Positions 34,459-44,073 of a stretch of 64,000 nt of DNA are shown one piece after another (position 1 is the stretch's first letter; every line of letters starts with the position of its first letter). A model generated the notes under the pieces. That model did no database searches, was not told where the DNA came from, and was given only the letters and a program-made list of their open reading frames with translations. The translations under genes were made by a program, and so were the position numbers. The DNA is from Bacteroidales bacterium UBA4360 (GTDB lineage: Bacteria; Bacteroidota; Bacteroidia; Bacteroidales; UBA932). The DNA is taken from assembly GCA_002393945.1 (NCBI GenBank), contig DGSO01000016.1, positions 391 to 64,390 on the forward strand, given 5' to 3'.

Positions 34459-35691
34459 CTATTCCATATTGTCTGTCACCGGCTTCAAAAACAGCAGCTG
34501 GGAGGCGACGGCAAGGAGCGCCACGCCGCCGAAGATGGCGAAGGCGAGGCCCAGGTTGCCGCTGTCTTTCATCCTGCCAAGGACTTCCGTGCAGAAGGCG
34601 CCCATGAGTACGCCTACCATGTTGATGATGCCGTATGCCGTGGCGCGAAGGCGCGTGGGGATGAACTGGCATACGATGGGCATGTTGTTGGTGTCGAACA
34701 TCCCATAGCCGATGCCGAAGATCACACCTGCCAGAATCAGCGCTAAATAGCCCTTGCCAAGCCCCAGAAGCACCAGCGCCGGCACCATGAGACCAAGGCC
34801 GATGGCGCTCGTGTACACGCGTCCGCGCACGTTCCGCTTTACCCAGCGGTCAGAGAGCGGCCCTCCGGTCATGACTCCTATGAATGAGGCGATTGCAATG
34901 GTTATGGTAGAGACGGGCCCGGCCTGGTCCATTGGTACGTCCAGCCTGTCATGGAACAGGGTGGGGAGCCAGTTCTTTGCGCCCCAGCCGGGTATGGATG
35001 CCGATGCGAAATAGAAGATGATGGTCCAGAACGCCACGTTGGAGAATATCATGGCAAAGCTCCTGCCGACGGGAATCTTCTGCGCCGGGGCCTTGAGCGT
35101 AACGGCAGTCTCCCTGCGTATGTCCTTGAGGAGGAAAACCAGCACCACGGCATACAGGACGCCTATTACGCCGAACCAGTGGAAGGTCTGCTGCCAGGAC
35201 AGCGCCGTGGACAGCGAAGCCCCGAATCCACCTACAGCCTGCCCGAAATACAGGCCCGTGGTATGTATGCCGATGGCAAGTCCGCGGGACTTCCCGGTAT
35301 GATACTCCGCGATGAGGGACAGGCTGGACGGGATATAGAGCGCTTCGGAAACGCCCATCACGGCACGCAGCCAGTACAGCTGTGAGAAGGTTGTGCAGTG
35401 CCCCATAGCCAGCGTCACGGCCGACCATACGCCCAGCGAGCCAACCACCAGCCATTTGCGCGAGAGACGGTCTGCGACAGCGCCCGCGAAAGGGCTCACG
35501 AAGGCATAAATCCACATGAATATGGCCATGAGCCTGCCGAAGTTCTGTGCCTGCCGGAGTTCGGCGATATCCATCTTCATGGCATCCTGCATGGTGGAGA
35601 GCATCTGGCGGTCCATGTAGTTGAGGAACGCCACAACCCAAAGGAGGGCTACAACCACCCAGGGATATATTTTCCTGAATCTATCTGACAT
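34459..35691 (-). CDS. nanT: MFS sialic acid transporter (NanT-type)
   Basis: This 410-residue protein with 12 predicted helices opens with LNYMDRQMLSTMQ, the MFS signature of anion/sugar-acid transporters, then PFAGAVADRLSRKWLV. It follows the mutarotase gene with an 11-nt overlap in the nan operon. Bacteroidales commonly import free sialate with an MFS NanT. Assignment rests on operon context, because MFS sequence alone does not fix the substrate. Confidence 0.8.
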   Translation of the reverse strand: MSDRFRKIYPWVVVALLWVVAFLNYMDRQMLSTMQDAMKMDIAELRQAQNFGRLMAIFMWIYAFVSPFAGAVADRLSRKWLVVGSLGVWSAVTLAMGHCTTFSQLYWLRAVMGVSEALYIPSSLSLIAEYHTGKSRGLAIGIHTTGLYFGQAVGGFGASLSTALSWQQTFHWFGVIGVLYAVVLVFLLKDIRRETAVTLKAPAQKIPVGRSFAMIFSNVAFWTIIFYFASASIPGWGAKNWLPTLFHDRLDVPMDQAGPVSTITIAIASFIGVMTGGPLSDRWVKRNVRGRVYTSAIGLGLMVPALVLLGLGKGYLALILAGVIFGIGYGMFDTNNMPIVCQFIPTRLRATAYGIINMVGVLMGAFCTEVLGRMKDSGNLGLAFAIFGGVALLAVASQLLFLKPVTDNME

Positions 35692-36676
35692 CGAAAGAGA
35701 AGGTTAAGGGTGAGCGCACGCCGGGCTTGATTTCGCCGCCGCTTACATATACCGTGGAGCCGTTTACCGCAACGCCTGGGCCGGCGAGGGCCGCCTGGGG
35801 CAGATCGGCAATGCACGTCCAAGAGGTGCCGTCAAAGGCATATACGGCCGATCTGAAGCGGTACTCGGAGGGCTCCATCGACAGATAGGGGATGCGGTCC
35901 TCGGGGGTGTTTCGCAGCGCCTTTTCGAAGACGGACTTGTTTACGCCGCCAACGACGATGAGGCGGCCGTCGGGAAGGACTGCGCTGGTGGAGCCGACGA
36001 AGGTGCCGCCGTCGGGGATGGCGGGGGCATCGGCCCACTCAAGCGTCTCAAGGTCAATGCAGAAGCCTTCGGAGGGGGCCTTCAGCGATACGGGGTTGAA
36101 GCCGCCCCAGACGAAGAGTTTGCCGTCCCTGGCGTAGGCTACGGGCTGGGTGAGAGGCTCCGGAAGGGGGGCGATTTCTTCCCACTGGCCATCGGCACAG
36201 GAGAGGACGGAGGAGCCGCCGGCAAGGTAGAGGGTGCCGTCAAGGATGGCTGGGGCCGCCTGTTCGAGCGGGAAGGGGAGCGGCTCCAGGGCATTGAGGG
36301 TACCGTCGGCAAGGAGTTCGTAAACGCGGTCCGATGTCTCCCCGCAGACGCTGCCGCCCGCCAGGATGAGCCGCCCGGGAAGGGCGAAGGTGGCACCGTA
36401 GGCGGTGGAGTCGGGAAGCAGGCCGATGCGGGTCCAGGCTCCATCGGCAAGGGCCCAGATGTCACGGTAAACGCGCTTGGGACCGCCTTCCAGGAGGGAT
36501 TTTTCCGGGAAGTTGGCACCACCGGCGACTATGAGGCGCCCGTCCAGGAAACCGCAGAACGGGGCCGATACCCCCTTGGCATAGGCGGCATCGGGAATGG
36601 GTGGAAGGGTATTTACCATAGGCTGATGCGTGCAGCCCGCCAGCACCGCAGCCAGCAGGACCGCCTTACAGTTCAT
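35681..36676 (-). CDS. Kelch-repeat sialate mutarotase-like lipoprotein
   Basis: This 331-residue lipoprotein (Cys15, AGC) has six kelch-type repeats, each with a GG doublet and spaced Tyr/Trp (IVAGGANFP, ILAGGSVCG, YLAGGSSVL, FVWGGFNPV, IVVGGVNKS, YVSGGEIKP). It fits the cyclically permuted mutarotase family of Bacteroidetes, related to NanM. NanM converts alpha to beta N-acetylneuraminate to speed uptake. It overlaps nanA by 11 nt and the MFS gene by 11 nt, so translation is probably coupled. Confidence 0.85.
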   Translation of the reverse strand: MNCKAVLLAAVLAGCTHQPMVNTLPPIPDAAYAKGVSAPFCGFLDGRLIVAGGANFPEKSLLEGGPKRVYRDIWALADGAWTRIGLLPDSTAYGATFALPGRLILAGGSVCGETSDRVYELLADGTLNALEPLPFPLEQAAPAILDGTLYLAGGSSVLSCADGQWEEIAPLPEPLTQPVAYARDGKLFVWGGFNPVSLKAPSEGFCIDLETLEWADAPAIPDGGTFVGSTSAVLPDGRLIVVGGVNKSVFEKALRNTPEDRIPYLSMEPSEYRFRSAVYAFDGTSWTCIADLPQAALAGPGVAVNGSTVYVSGGEIKPGVRSPLTFSFDVR

Positions 36677-37583
36677 TGCAGCGCCGGAAAAAGTCGATTT
36701 CCTCCAGCTGGGCCTTCATCGCGGCCTCTTCATCGGCAGTCATATTCCTCCAGGGAATGCGGTTGGGCCCGAGGTCCAGGCCGATCAGCTTCATGATGCG
36801 CTTGCCGCCGACGATATTGCCGCGGAAGTTGCAGATGACGTTGATTACGGCCTGGGAGTAGTTCTGGAGCTCGCGGGCTTTTTCGAGGTCTCCGTCGGCC
36901 CAGGCCTTGCCGATTGCCACCTGCACGCGGCCGTTGTAGTTGGTGGTGCCGCAGATGCCGCCCTGTGCGCCTCCCTGTGCGAGGGAGGGGAGGTAGGTTT
37001 CGTCCTGGCCGTGGAGCATGTCGAACTTGCCGTTCGCATACAGTCGGCACTGGTTGTATTCGTAGAGGCTTTCGAAGGTGTACTTGATTCCGGCGAAGTT
37101 GGGAATGCGCCCGTCAACCGCCTTGAGGAAGTCGAGCATCGGCAGGAACGCGCCGTTGAAGGCGGGGATGTGATAGTAGTAGAAAGGCAGCTCCGGGGCC
37201 GCTGCGGCAATGGTTTCGCAGTACAGCACCAGCTCTTCTATCCTGCCGATCTTGGGGAAGGGCGGCGCCATTGCGCCTATGCCCCATGCGCCGATTTCGG
37301 CCGCGTGCCTTGCCAGCTCCACGCTTTCGCGGAGGCAGCAGCTTCCAACGTGCACGATAACCTTGAAGCCCTTGGGAGCGGCCTTAATCCAGGCTTCGGC
37401 AAGGGCTTTGCGCTCGTCGGTAGTGAGCATGTAACCCTCTCCTGAAGAGCCGTTTATGAATACGCCAACGAGCCCGTTCTTTGCCAGCATGGCCGCATAA
37501 CGGGGAATGGGTTCAAGATTTATGTCGCCGTTTGGCTTCATGGGAGTGAACGGCGCGTCCACAAGACCGGTTATTTTTTCCAT
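36666..37583 (-). CDS. nanA: N-acetylneuraminate lyase
   Basis: This 305-residue class I aldolase of the DapA/NAL fold cleaves sialic acid to pyruvate and N-acetylmannosamine. GSSGEG (45-50), Tyr137 in FYYYHIP and the Schiff-base Lys167 in FAGIKYTF match the E. coli NanA layout closely. The chosen ATG at 37583 gives MEKITGLVDAPFTPM, the usual start, and the upstream frame runs into the promoter. It is the first gene of the minus-strand operon nanA-mutarotase-MFS. The kinase/epimerase steps are not in the window. Confidence 0.92.
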   Translation of the reverse strand: MEKITGLVDAPFTPMKPNGDINLEPIPRYAAMLAKNGLVGVFINGSSGEGYMLTTDERKALAEAWIKAAPKGFKVIVHVGSCCLRESVELARHAAEIGAWGIGAMAPPFPKIGRIEELVLYCETIAAAAPELPFYYYHIPAFNGAFLPMLDFLKAVDGRIPNFAGIKYTFESLYEYNQCRLYANGKFDMLHGQDETYLPSLAQGGAQGGICGTTNYNGRVQVAIGKAWADGDLEKARELQNYSQAVINVICNFRGNIVGGKRIMKLIGLDLGPNRIPWRNMTADEEAAMKAQLEEIDFFRRCNEL

Positions 37584-37606
37584 ATTCGGGATTTTAGTGT
37601 TATGAT

Positions 37607-37639
37607 TTTGTAAAGATAGTGATTTTTTGATTATATTTG
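37607..37639 (+). promoter_or_regulatory. Promoter of micropeptide 3 operon, divergent from nanA
   Basis: TTTG (37607-37610) and TATATTTG (37632-37639) are 21 nt apart and lie upstream of the micropeptide at 37674. On the minus strand TATCTTTA (37611-37618) may serve nanA, so the two promoters overlap. Confidence 0.5.
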
Positions 37640-37673
37640 CGAGATTCATGATTTTAGTTGACACTGGAACTAT

Positions 37674-37817
37674 ATGAAAAAGCATTATTACACACCTGAG
37701 TCGGAGATGCTTACTCTTTCTTTCGAGTACACGATATGCTCTGCCGACAACATCTCCAACCCCGGAGGCGGAGAAAACCTTGACATCCTTCCTGATTTTG
37801 ACCCCTGGATTTTCTGA
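37674..37817 (+). CDS. Micropeptide 3 of the MK-Y-P-E/W family
   Basis: This 47-codon ORF opens MKKHYYTPESEMLTLSF, has ICSAD in the middle and ends DFDPWIF. It has its own promoter and ends 3 nt before a fimbrillin-like lipoprotein. It is the best-supported micropeptide of the set because it is the first gene of its transcript. No homologous domain is recognised. Confidence 0.75.
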   Translation: MKKHYYTPESEMLTLSFEYTICSADNISNPGGGENLDILPDFDPWIF

Positions 37818-37820
37818 GCC

Positions 37821-39956
37821 ATGAAGAAATTATTTGTCTTTGCGGCATCAGTTGCCGCCATTGCAGCAGTTTCCTGCAACAAGAGTGAGGCAGACCTCGC
37901 TTCCGTAAACAATGAGCCCGTACGCAAGATTACGGCCGTCATTGAGAATGCAACCAAAACGGCGTACGTGGAATCAGGTTCAACCGCCAGCTTCTCATGG
38001 AAGGCTGGGGACCAGATTAAACTCCTGGTCTACAGCGATTCAGACGCCACCAAGGCCGCTAATTTCTACCGTTTCAATGCCGATTCCGACGGCGCTTCTT
38101 CCGATTTTACACTATCCGGAACTTCAAACTGGAGTGCATACAGCACCATCGGCTATGCCCTGTATTCTTCCGAATTGGTTGCCGGAGGTACTGATGGTGC
38201 CTACACCGTTACTCTCCCCGACACCTATTCTGTAAGCGGCAGTGATTTCTCCACCGTGAAGATTCCGATGATCGGCAAGGAAACCTCTACTGACGTTTAC
38301 AGTTTCAAGACCGCCGTGGGCGTTCTCAAGCTCACCCTCACCGATGTCCCGGTTGCAGCCCGCAAGCTTGTTCTCAAGACCAGCGATGCGGTAGCCGGCA
38401 CATATCCTCTGGACTATGAGAACGGCCTCCAGATGTCTGCCGCAACGTCTTCTGCAAACAACATTACCATCAATTTCTCCCAGCAGCCCGCAGGAAGCAC
38501 CGTTGATGTGTATATCCCCGTACCCGTGGGAAGCATCAGTGCCGGAGCCACCATCGAAATCCAGCAGACTGACGGTACCGTCATCAAGGCTACCGGAGCA
38601 ACCGTAAAGGCTATTCCGGTGGTGCGGAACAAGATTCTCCCCATCGGCAGCATTTCCGTTGAAGACTGGGTGAGCCTTGGAACCGGAAAGTTCATTGACA
38701 ATCACGCTTTCTATCAGGCAGGGTGGTCTTCATCCACTATTGACGCTTCCACATATCTGGACGTTGAAATCCAGCAGCATGCCACCGAGACCAACCGCTA
38801 CCGTATCGTGAAGCCGTACCAGGCCCTGTTTGATACATACAATACAACTCCTCTTGCAGGAGCGACCGGCCCCAACGACTACCTTACCTTCACCGTCAGG
38901 GATGACATCTCCCAGGGCATAGTCCTCAATGACAGCTACCGTACAGGTTTCCAGAATTTCGATCAGGCCTCCGAGCTCTGGCATGACAACCCTTACTGGT
39001 ACGGCGCAAACTTCTACAACAACCGTATCATAAAGTATGACGGCAGCGGAAAACCTGCAAACATCCAGCTCGCACCCAACTACTACGGATATTACACTGA
39101 ATCTTGCGCCGAGAATCCCAAGATCGAGATTGTATTCCCCGGGGCCTCTCCCATGCTCGTATTCAACTATGCCAATTTGACCACTGCTTCCTATGCAGAC
39201 GGCAATATCAGCGTTACCCTTGGCGCCAACGCTACGGGCGTGAAAGCCGTTGCCGCATCAGACCTTGCTTCAGGCGTGGAAGCCATCCTTGCCGGAGACA
39301 GCAGCGTTCTGTCCTTCGACGCCTCTGGCTCACAGGCCGCAGCCCTTGCCGACGGTACCTATACCCTCGTTTACAAAGTGGAAACGGACGGTCATGGCTA
39401 TACCTTCAAGGACGGCGGTAAATTCCTGGTATCAAGCAAGACGGAGATTCCGCTCACTGCTTCAATGGTCACGGTGAGCATCGACGCAGGAACCAAGGAC
39501 GGTACTTCGCATTACGACGGAGCTGGAGCGCCCGCATTGGTAGATGGTGACATCTCCACATTCTGGCACACTCCGTGGGCTGACTATGGCTCAAGCTATT
39601 ACTCCTGGAGTGACCTTGATTCCACCTACGGCGCATATATCGACATTGATCTTGGCTCTGGCAAGACTGTTACGGACTTTGAAGTAAGAGCCTGCCTCAG
39701 AAACGCTTATTCAGACTTCCCCAAGCATGTGATCGTTTACTCCAGCGCCGACAATGCGGTATGGAACCAGGTGGGAGAAGTGGCCAATATCTGCTCTGGT
39801 ATTTCCGCAGGTGAATGGATTACTCCTATCCAGTGTTCCGGCACCGCTGCAAGGTACATTCGCTTCTCCATTGTCGAGAACACTTCCAGCAAGGACCTCA
39901 GGGATCCCGCAGCAGAGGGTTGTACGCATCTTGCAGAAATCAAGATATTTGAGTAA
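37821..39956 (+). CDS. Fimbrillin-like lipoprotein with F5/8 C-terminal domain
   Basis: This 711-residue surface lipoprotein (Cys19) has a fimbrillin-like N-terminal region (ATKTAYVESG, FSWKAGDQIKLL, about 30-270). A shared mid domain opens WVSLGTGKFIDNHAFYQ (about 282-440). The C-terminus (about 555-711) is F5/8-type (galactose-binding-like), with FWHTPWADY, YGAYIDIDLGSGK, KHVIVYSS and a closing CTHLAEIKIFE. The middle domain recurs in the proteins at 40120 and 59200, and the FWHTPW signature recurs at 45907, 53776 and 55215. The role is probably glycan capture near the sialidases. Confidence 0.82.
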   Translation: MKKLFVFAASVAAIAAVSCNKSEADLASVNNEPVRKITAVIENATKTAYVESGSTASFSWKAGDQIKLLVYSDSDATKAANFYRFNADSDGASSDFTLSGTSNWSAYSTIGYALYSSELVAGGTDGAYTVTLPDTYSVSGSDFSTVKIPMIGKETSTDVYSFKTAVGVLKLTLTDVPVAARKLVLKTSDAVAGTYPLDYENGLQMSAATSSANNITINFSQQPAGSTVDVYIPVPVGSISAGATIEIQQTDGTVIKATGATVKAIPVVRNKILPIGSISVEDWVSLGTGKFIDNHAFYQAGWSSSTIDASTYLDVEIQQHATETNRYRIVKPYQALFDTYNTTPLAGATGPNDYLTFTVRDDISQGIVLNDSYRTGFQNFDQASELWHDNPYWYGANFYNNRIIKYDGSGKPANIQLAPNYYGYYTESCAENPKIEIVFPGASPMLVFNYANLTTASYADGNISVTLGANATGVKAVAASDLASGVEAILAGDSSVLSFDASGSQAAALADGTYTLVYKVETDGHGYTFKDGGKFLVSSKTEIPLTASMVTVSIDAGTKDGTSHYDGAGAPALVDGDISTFWHTPWADYGSSYYSWSDLDSTYGAYIDIDLGSGKTVTDFEVRACLRNAYSDFPKHVIVYSSADNAVWNQVGEVANICSGISAGEWITPIQCSGTAARYIRFSIVENTSSKDLRDPAAEGCTHLAEIKIFE

Positions 39957-39970
39957 CGAGCAGCATTCTG

Positions 39971-40108
39971 ATGAAGACTAAACAGCTCTACGAACAACCC
40001 GACACCTGCCTGGTAAGGGTACTTCAGGAAATGCCGGTCCTCTCTGCGGGCGATGCCGTCGGAGACGACCTCCCCATTGAAACTATAGACGATCTGTGGC
40101 TCATTTAA
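39971..40108 (+). CDS. Micropeptide 4 of the MK-Y-P-E/W family
   Basis: This 45-codon ORF opens MKTKQLYEQPDTCLVRV, has PVLSAGD in the middle and ends DDLWLI. It lies 14 nt after the preceding lipoprotein and 11 nt before the giant sialidase, so all three are likely one transcript. The start is near-identical to micropeptide 5 (YEQPDT). Confidence 0.7.
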   Translation: MKTKQLYEQPDTCLVRVLQEMPVLSAGDAVGDDLPIETIDDLWLI

Positions 40109-40119
40109 ACAATCATGTC

Positions 40120-43100
40120 ATGAAGAAAAAGAGTATTTACTTCGGCCTCATGGCAATGATTGCCATTGGCTGTACAGCGCAGGAAGAAGAGCTTCAGCAG
40201 GGCCCGGAAGTCGTTCAGAGTGAGGTTACGCGACTTACCGGCACCATCGACGAGGAAATGGTTACGAAGACCGGCTTCGTCGTGGACGATGAAAACAGCG
40301 TCGCCCATTTCGCATGGGTGGACGGGGAGCAGATAGACGTGGCCGTGAAGATCGGCACAAACAGCTATACGGGGGTACACTTTGTTGCCCCCGCAGGCGG
40401 TTCCACGGAGGTGGAGTTCCTGGATGCGCAGGTGAGCGGCGAAGAGACGGTCGCCTCCATCAGGGATAAGTTCCCCGCGGCGGAGATGTCGGAGTGGGCC
40501 TTCTATCCTTCCAGGAGCAATACATCGGCACAGGAGGGATGCTTTGGAATTGAGTGGGACATCCGCGCCAATTTCTATGACGAAGACCTTGCCGCATATC
40601 CCGGGGAGGAGGAAATCCTCACCGTTACAATGCCGTCGGAGATGTCGCCCTCCAAGGACAACATGCTGGAGGCACTGCCGCTTCTTGGCATCAGGAGCAC
40701 CGGCACCAAGTACCGCTTCTCTCCGCTTACTGGAGTTCTGGCGTTTACCGTGAACGGCCTCACATCGGACATGGATATCCTTACGCTTTCCAGCGAAAGC
40801 GCCTGGCTGTCAGGTAGTTTCCATGTGGTGCGCCCCAGCGGGGAACCTGCATATGTGGACCAGAGTTCCGTGGTGGCGGGAAGTCACAGCGTGAGCATCC
40901 GCTTCTCCGGAATCGAGGGCACCGGCCGTTTCTACGTTCCGGTTCCCGCAGGCACCATCCCTGCCGGCTTCACCGTTACAGTGGGCAAGGCGGGCGACAC
41001 TGACAGGCTGATGACCATCACCACCAAGAAGGCCATCACCGTGAAAACCGGCGTCATAACCAAGACCCCGGCCTTCACCTTCAAGGAGCCGGACCAGCTC
41101 TGGGCCGATTATGCCACCGCAACCTTCATCGACGACCTCCTCTGGGCCCAGCACAGCGCTTTCTCCGGCACAATCCCCGTGACCGTCCAGAGAAGCGGCC
41201 TGCATCCGGAGAAATTCCGCATTGCCAACCCTTATACCGCCGCTGCGGCCAAGTTCGGCTACAGCACCTACACGGCGGGCATCGAGGCCGATGAGTACAT
41301 GTACTTCATCATCGAAGACGGCGCCCTCAGCTTCACCAGTTTCCTTGCCGGCATCGAAGACAAGGACAGCGCCGGAAGACCCCTCCAGGTGAACTACAGG
41401 CCCGGCAATGCCGCCAGGACTTATGTGGTGAGCGCCCTTTCGGACGGCACTCCCGTTGAACTGCAGTTCGCTGCATACTACAACGACCCCTCCGATGCCT
41501 CCTACTACTATACGAAGGACGCAAGCGACGGCGGTCAGAAAATACATGTGGTGTTTGACGTCGTGGTTCCTCCGGAGCCGGAAGAGACATGGACATCCAT
41601 CGGCACCGGAACCTATATCGACGATTACCTCTGGAATGCGAACAGTTTCGCTCCATACAGGGTTGAGGTGGCAGTTTCCAGAAGCGACCTCGACGTCAAC
41701 CGCTACCGCATAGAGAATCCCTACAAGAAGGCATGCACGGCCTTCAAGTACACCGCTACCGGCACTGCCGACGACTATATGTACCTCCAGGTTGACCCTT
41801 CCACCGGAACCGTCACCTACGGTAGCCTCATCACCGGCATGGGCAAGGGAGACTTCTCCGGAGCCGAATCCAAGAACCTTGCCATTGCCGATTCGGCAGA
41901 GTGGGGAAGCGGCACCGCCTCTTCCGTTACCCTCGGAACGGCAGCAGACCCTCAGGAAATAAGCCTCTGGGCCGCTTACTTCGACAGCACCGACCGCAGC
42001 TACAAGTTCACCAGCGGCACCGGCACCAAGTACCTGAGGATGCCCTCATACTCCGTGGCCGAAAGCTGGACAAGCTTCTGCGAAGGCACCTATACGGACG
42101 GAACCTATGATGCAAACATCAACGGAACTTCCAAGCTCGGAACCGTGGCCGTGACCATTGAGAGAAGCACTGCCGATGAGAACCGTTACCGCATAGCCAA
42201 TCCCTACAGGGGTCTGGATGCCGAATACCTTGTGAGTACGTACGACTCCTACCTGTACTTCAACATCGGCACAAGCGGGCGTGTCTATTTCGAGCCTTTC
42301 CGTCCCGGAACCAAGATGAACCCGTCTGCTTACCCTTCTTATGAACTAGCAATCTGGCACCCGGTTAACTCCAACCTCAATGGATGGAGCCAGGGCGGAA
42401 GCGACTTTGCAAACTCCAGGGTGAGTGAATACACTTCCGACGGCGCCCCGAAGGTGGTGAAGCTGGGCGCCCACTACTTTGACATCACCGGTCCCAATCC
42501 GGGCTACTGCTATACCCGTCACGGAAGCAGCTGGAAAGACAGCGCGCAGCTTATAACCATCGGCTTCAACGTGTCTGACAAGGCTGTCGTCACCGCTTAC
42601 GAGCTTCCCTTGAAGGCCGAATTCCACAATCCCGTGGCTTCCATCTCCCTTCCTTCCGGAACCCTCGAGAGGATGGTGATTAAGGTCACCGGCGTTGACA
42701 GGAGCAAGGTTTCCGGCCTCAGGCTCTACCAGGGCGGCTGGATGGAGAGCGACTACGTTCCCATGGATGCGGACGGTCTTGTGACCATGACCGCTTTCAC
42801 CAACGCCACGGTTTCATCGGCCATCGACCTTAACTTCTGGATGAGCGCCGATGCGTTTGGATCGGCAATATGCTTCGACGTGCAGGAGGTTGTGATGGAC
42901 GGCGTTTCGCTGCCGATAGTTCAGGACAAGGACGTTGCACACCTTTCAGGCGTCGTCCTTAACAACGGCGGAGACTCCGAAAACGTTCGCGGAAGTGCCG
43001 AGACAGTGGCCTCCTTCCGTATTCCGGCCCTCGTCACTACCAACGCCGGAACGCTTATCGCCGCTTATGACGTGCGTTATGCCAACTCGGCCGACCTTCA

Positions 43101-44067
43101 GGGAGACATCGACGTGGGCATGAAGCGTTCTACCGACGGCGGCAAGACCTGGAGCGACCTCCAGCTCATCATGGACATGGGAGAGTACGGCGGCCTGGCG
43201 CAGAACCAGAACGGTATCGGCGACCCCTGCCTCCTTGTGGACGAGAACACGGGCGACATCTTCTGCTTTGCAGTGTGGGCGCACGGGCATTATGACAACG
43301 CTGACAGGCGCTGCCTCGCATGGGCCGGAACCGGCTACGATGTGGAGGAGACGACGCAGCTCATGATGGTGAAGTCCTCCGATGACGGGTTCACCTGGTC
43401 GGCCCCGGTGAACATTACCCGCCAGATAAAGCGTCCCAACTGGAAAATGACCTTCCAGGGCCCCGGACGCGGTATTACCATGAAGGACGGTACCCTTGTG
43501 GTCCCCATCCAGCATCAGGAGGGTGACCTTCTAATGCATGGACTCACGGCCCTGCATTCCGGCATCATGTATTCTACAGACCACGGCCTCACCTGGCATG
43601 CGCACAACCTTGCGCATGCCGTTACCAGCGAATCCACGGTTGCAGAGATAGAGCCCGGCGTGCTGCTTCTTTCCATGCGTGACGAGACAGACTCCCACTA
43701 CCGCAGGGAATACGTCACCCGTGACCTTGGCCGCACATGGACCGCCTATGCCCACAACGGCAAGATGTGGGATTCCACCACCGAGGCTTCGATGATTCAC
43801 GTGAACGCTGCCGACAACGCCCTTGGCGAGGATCTTCTCATCTTCTCCAGCCCCCAGGACTGCACCGGCTGGCGTGACCACATGACCATCCAGATAAGCA
43901 AGGACAAGGGCCTCACCTGGCCTTACAAGCTTCTTGTAGACGCCGGTTCGTCCCTTGGCTACAGCTGCCTCACCATGGTTGATGACTCTACGCTTGGTAT
44001 CCTGTATGAGTCTTCAAAGGGCAATATCCTTTTCCAGGCAATTCCTTTAACAGCAATAATCAAATAA
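40120..44067 (+). CDS. Giant lipoprotein sialidase (GH33) with fimbrillin-like and repeated domains
   Basis: This 1315-residue lipoprotein (Cys18, AIGC) has a fimbrillin-like N-terminal region (VTKTGF..., FAWVDGEQIDVAV, about 40-320). Three copies follow of a domain opening with a Trp and a [ST]x(G)T[YF]xDD pattern (about 325-485, 488-645 and 648-825). Then come a BNR-associated beta-sandwich (about 827-940) and a GH33 propeller. The propeller has FRIP (966-969) and Asp boxes STDGGKTW, SSDDGFTW and STDHGLTW. The chosen ATG is at 40120. The C-terminal half resembles the sialidase at 32730. The long N-terminal stack probably tethers the enzyme far from the membrane, for host glycoproteins or mucins. 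Confidence 0.88.
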   Translation: MKKKSIYFGLMAMIAIGCTAQEEELQQGPEVVQSEVTRLTGTIDEEMVTKTGFVVDDENSVAHFAWVDGEQIDVAVKIGTNSYTGVHFVAPAGGSTEVEFLDAQVSGEETVASIRDKFPAAEMSEWAFYPSRSNTSAQEGCFGIEWDIRANFYDEDLAAYPGEEEILTVTMPSEMSPSKDNMLEALPLLGIRSTGTKYRFSPLTGVLAFTVNGLTSDMDILTLSSESAWLSGSFHVVRPSGEPAYVDQSSVVAGSHSVSIRFSGIEGTGRFYVPVPAGTIPAGFTVTVGKAGDTDRLMTITTKKAITVKTGVITKTPAFTFKEPDQLWADYATATFIDDLLWAQHSAFSGTIPVTVQRSGLHPEKFRIANPYTAAAAKFGYSTYTAGIEADEYMYFIIEDGALSFTSFLAGIEDKDSAGRPLQVNYRPGNAARTYVVSALSDGTPVELQFAAYYNDPSDASYYYTKDASDGGQKIHVVFDVVVPPEPEETWTSIGTGTYIDDYLWNANSFAPYRVEVAVSRSDLDVNRYRIENPYKKACTAFKYTATGTADDYMYLQVDPSTGTVTYGSLITGMGKGDFSGAESKNLAIADSAEWGSGTASSVTLGTAADPQEISLWAAYFDSTDRSYKFTSGTGTKYLRMPSYSVAESWTSFCEGTYTDGTYDANINGTSKLGTVAVTIERSTADENRYRIANPYRGLDAEYLVSTYDSYLYFNIGTSGRVYFEPFRPGTKMNPSAYPSYELAIWHPVNSNLNGWSQGGSDFANSRVSEYTSDGAPKVVKLGAHYFDITGPNPGYCYTRHGSSWKDSAQLITIGFNVSDKAVVTAYELPLKAEFHNPVASISLPSGTLERMVIKVTGVDRSKVSGLRLYQGGWMESDYVPMDADGLVTMTAFTNATVSSAIDLNFWMSADAFGSAICFDVQEVVMDGVSLPIVQDKDVAHLSGVVLNNGGDSENVRGSAETVASFRIPALVTTNAGTLIAAYDVRYANSADLQGDIDVGMKRSTDGGKTWSDLQLIMDMGEYGGLAQNQNGIGDPCLLVDENTGDIFCFAVWAHGHYDNADRRCLAWAGTGYDVEETTQLMMVKSSDDGFTWSAPVNITRQIKRPNWKMTFQGPGRGITMKDGTLVVPIQHQEGDLLMHGLTALHSGIMYSTDHGLTWHAHNLAHAVTSESTVAEIEPGVLLLSMRDETDSHYRREYVTRDLGRTWTAYAHNGKMWDSTTEASMIHVNAADNALGEDLLIFSSPQDCTGWRDHMTIQISKDKGLTWPYKLLVDAGSSLGYSCLTMVDDSTLGILYESSKGNILFQAIPLTAIIK

Positions 44068-44073
44068 GATATT

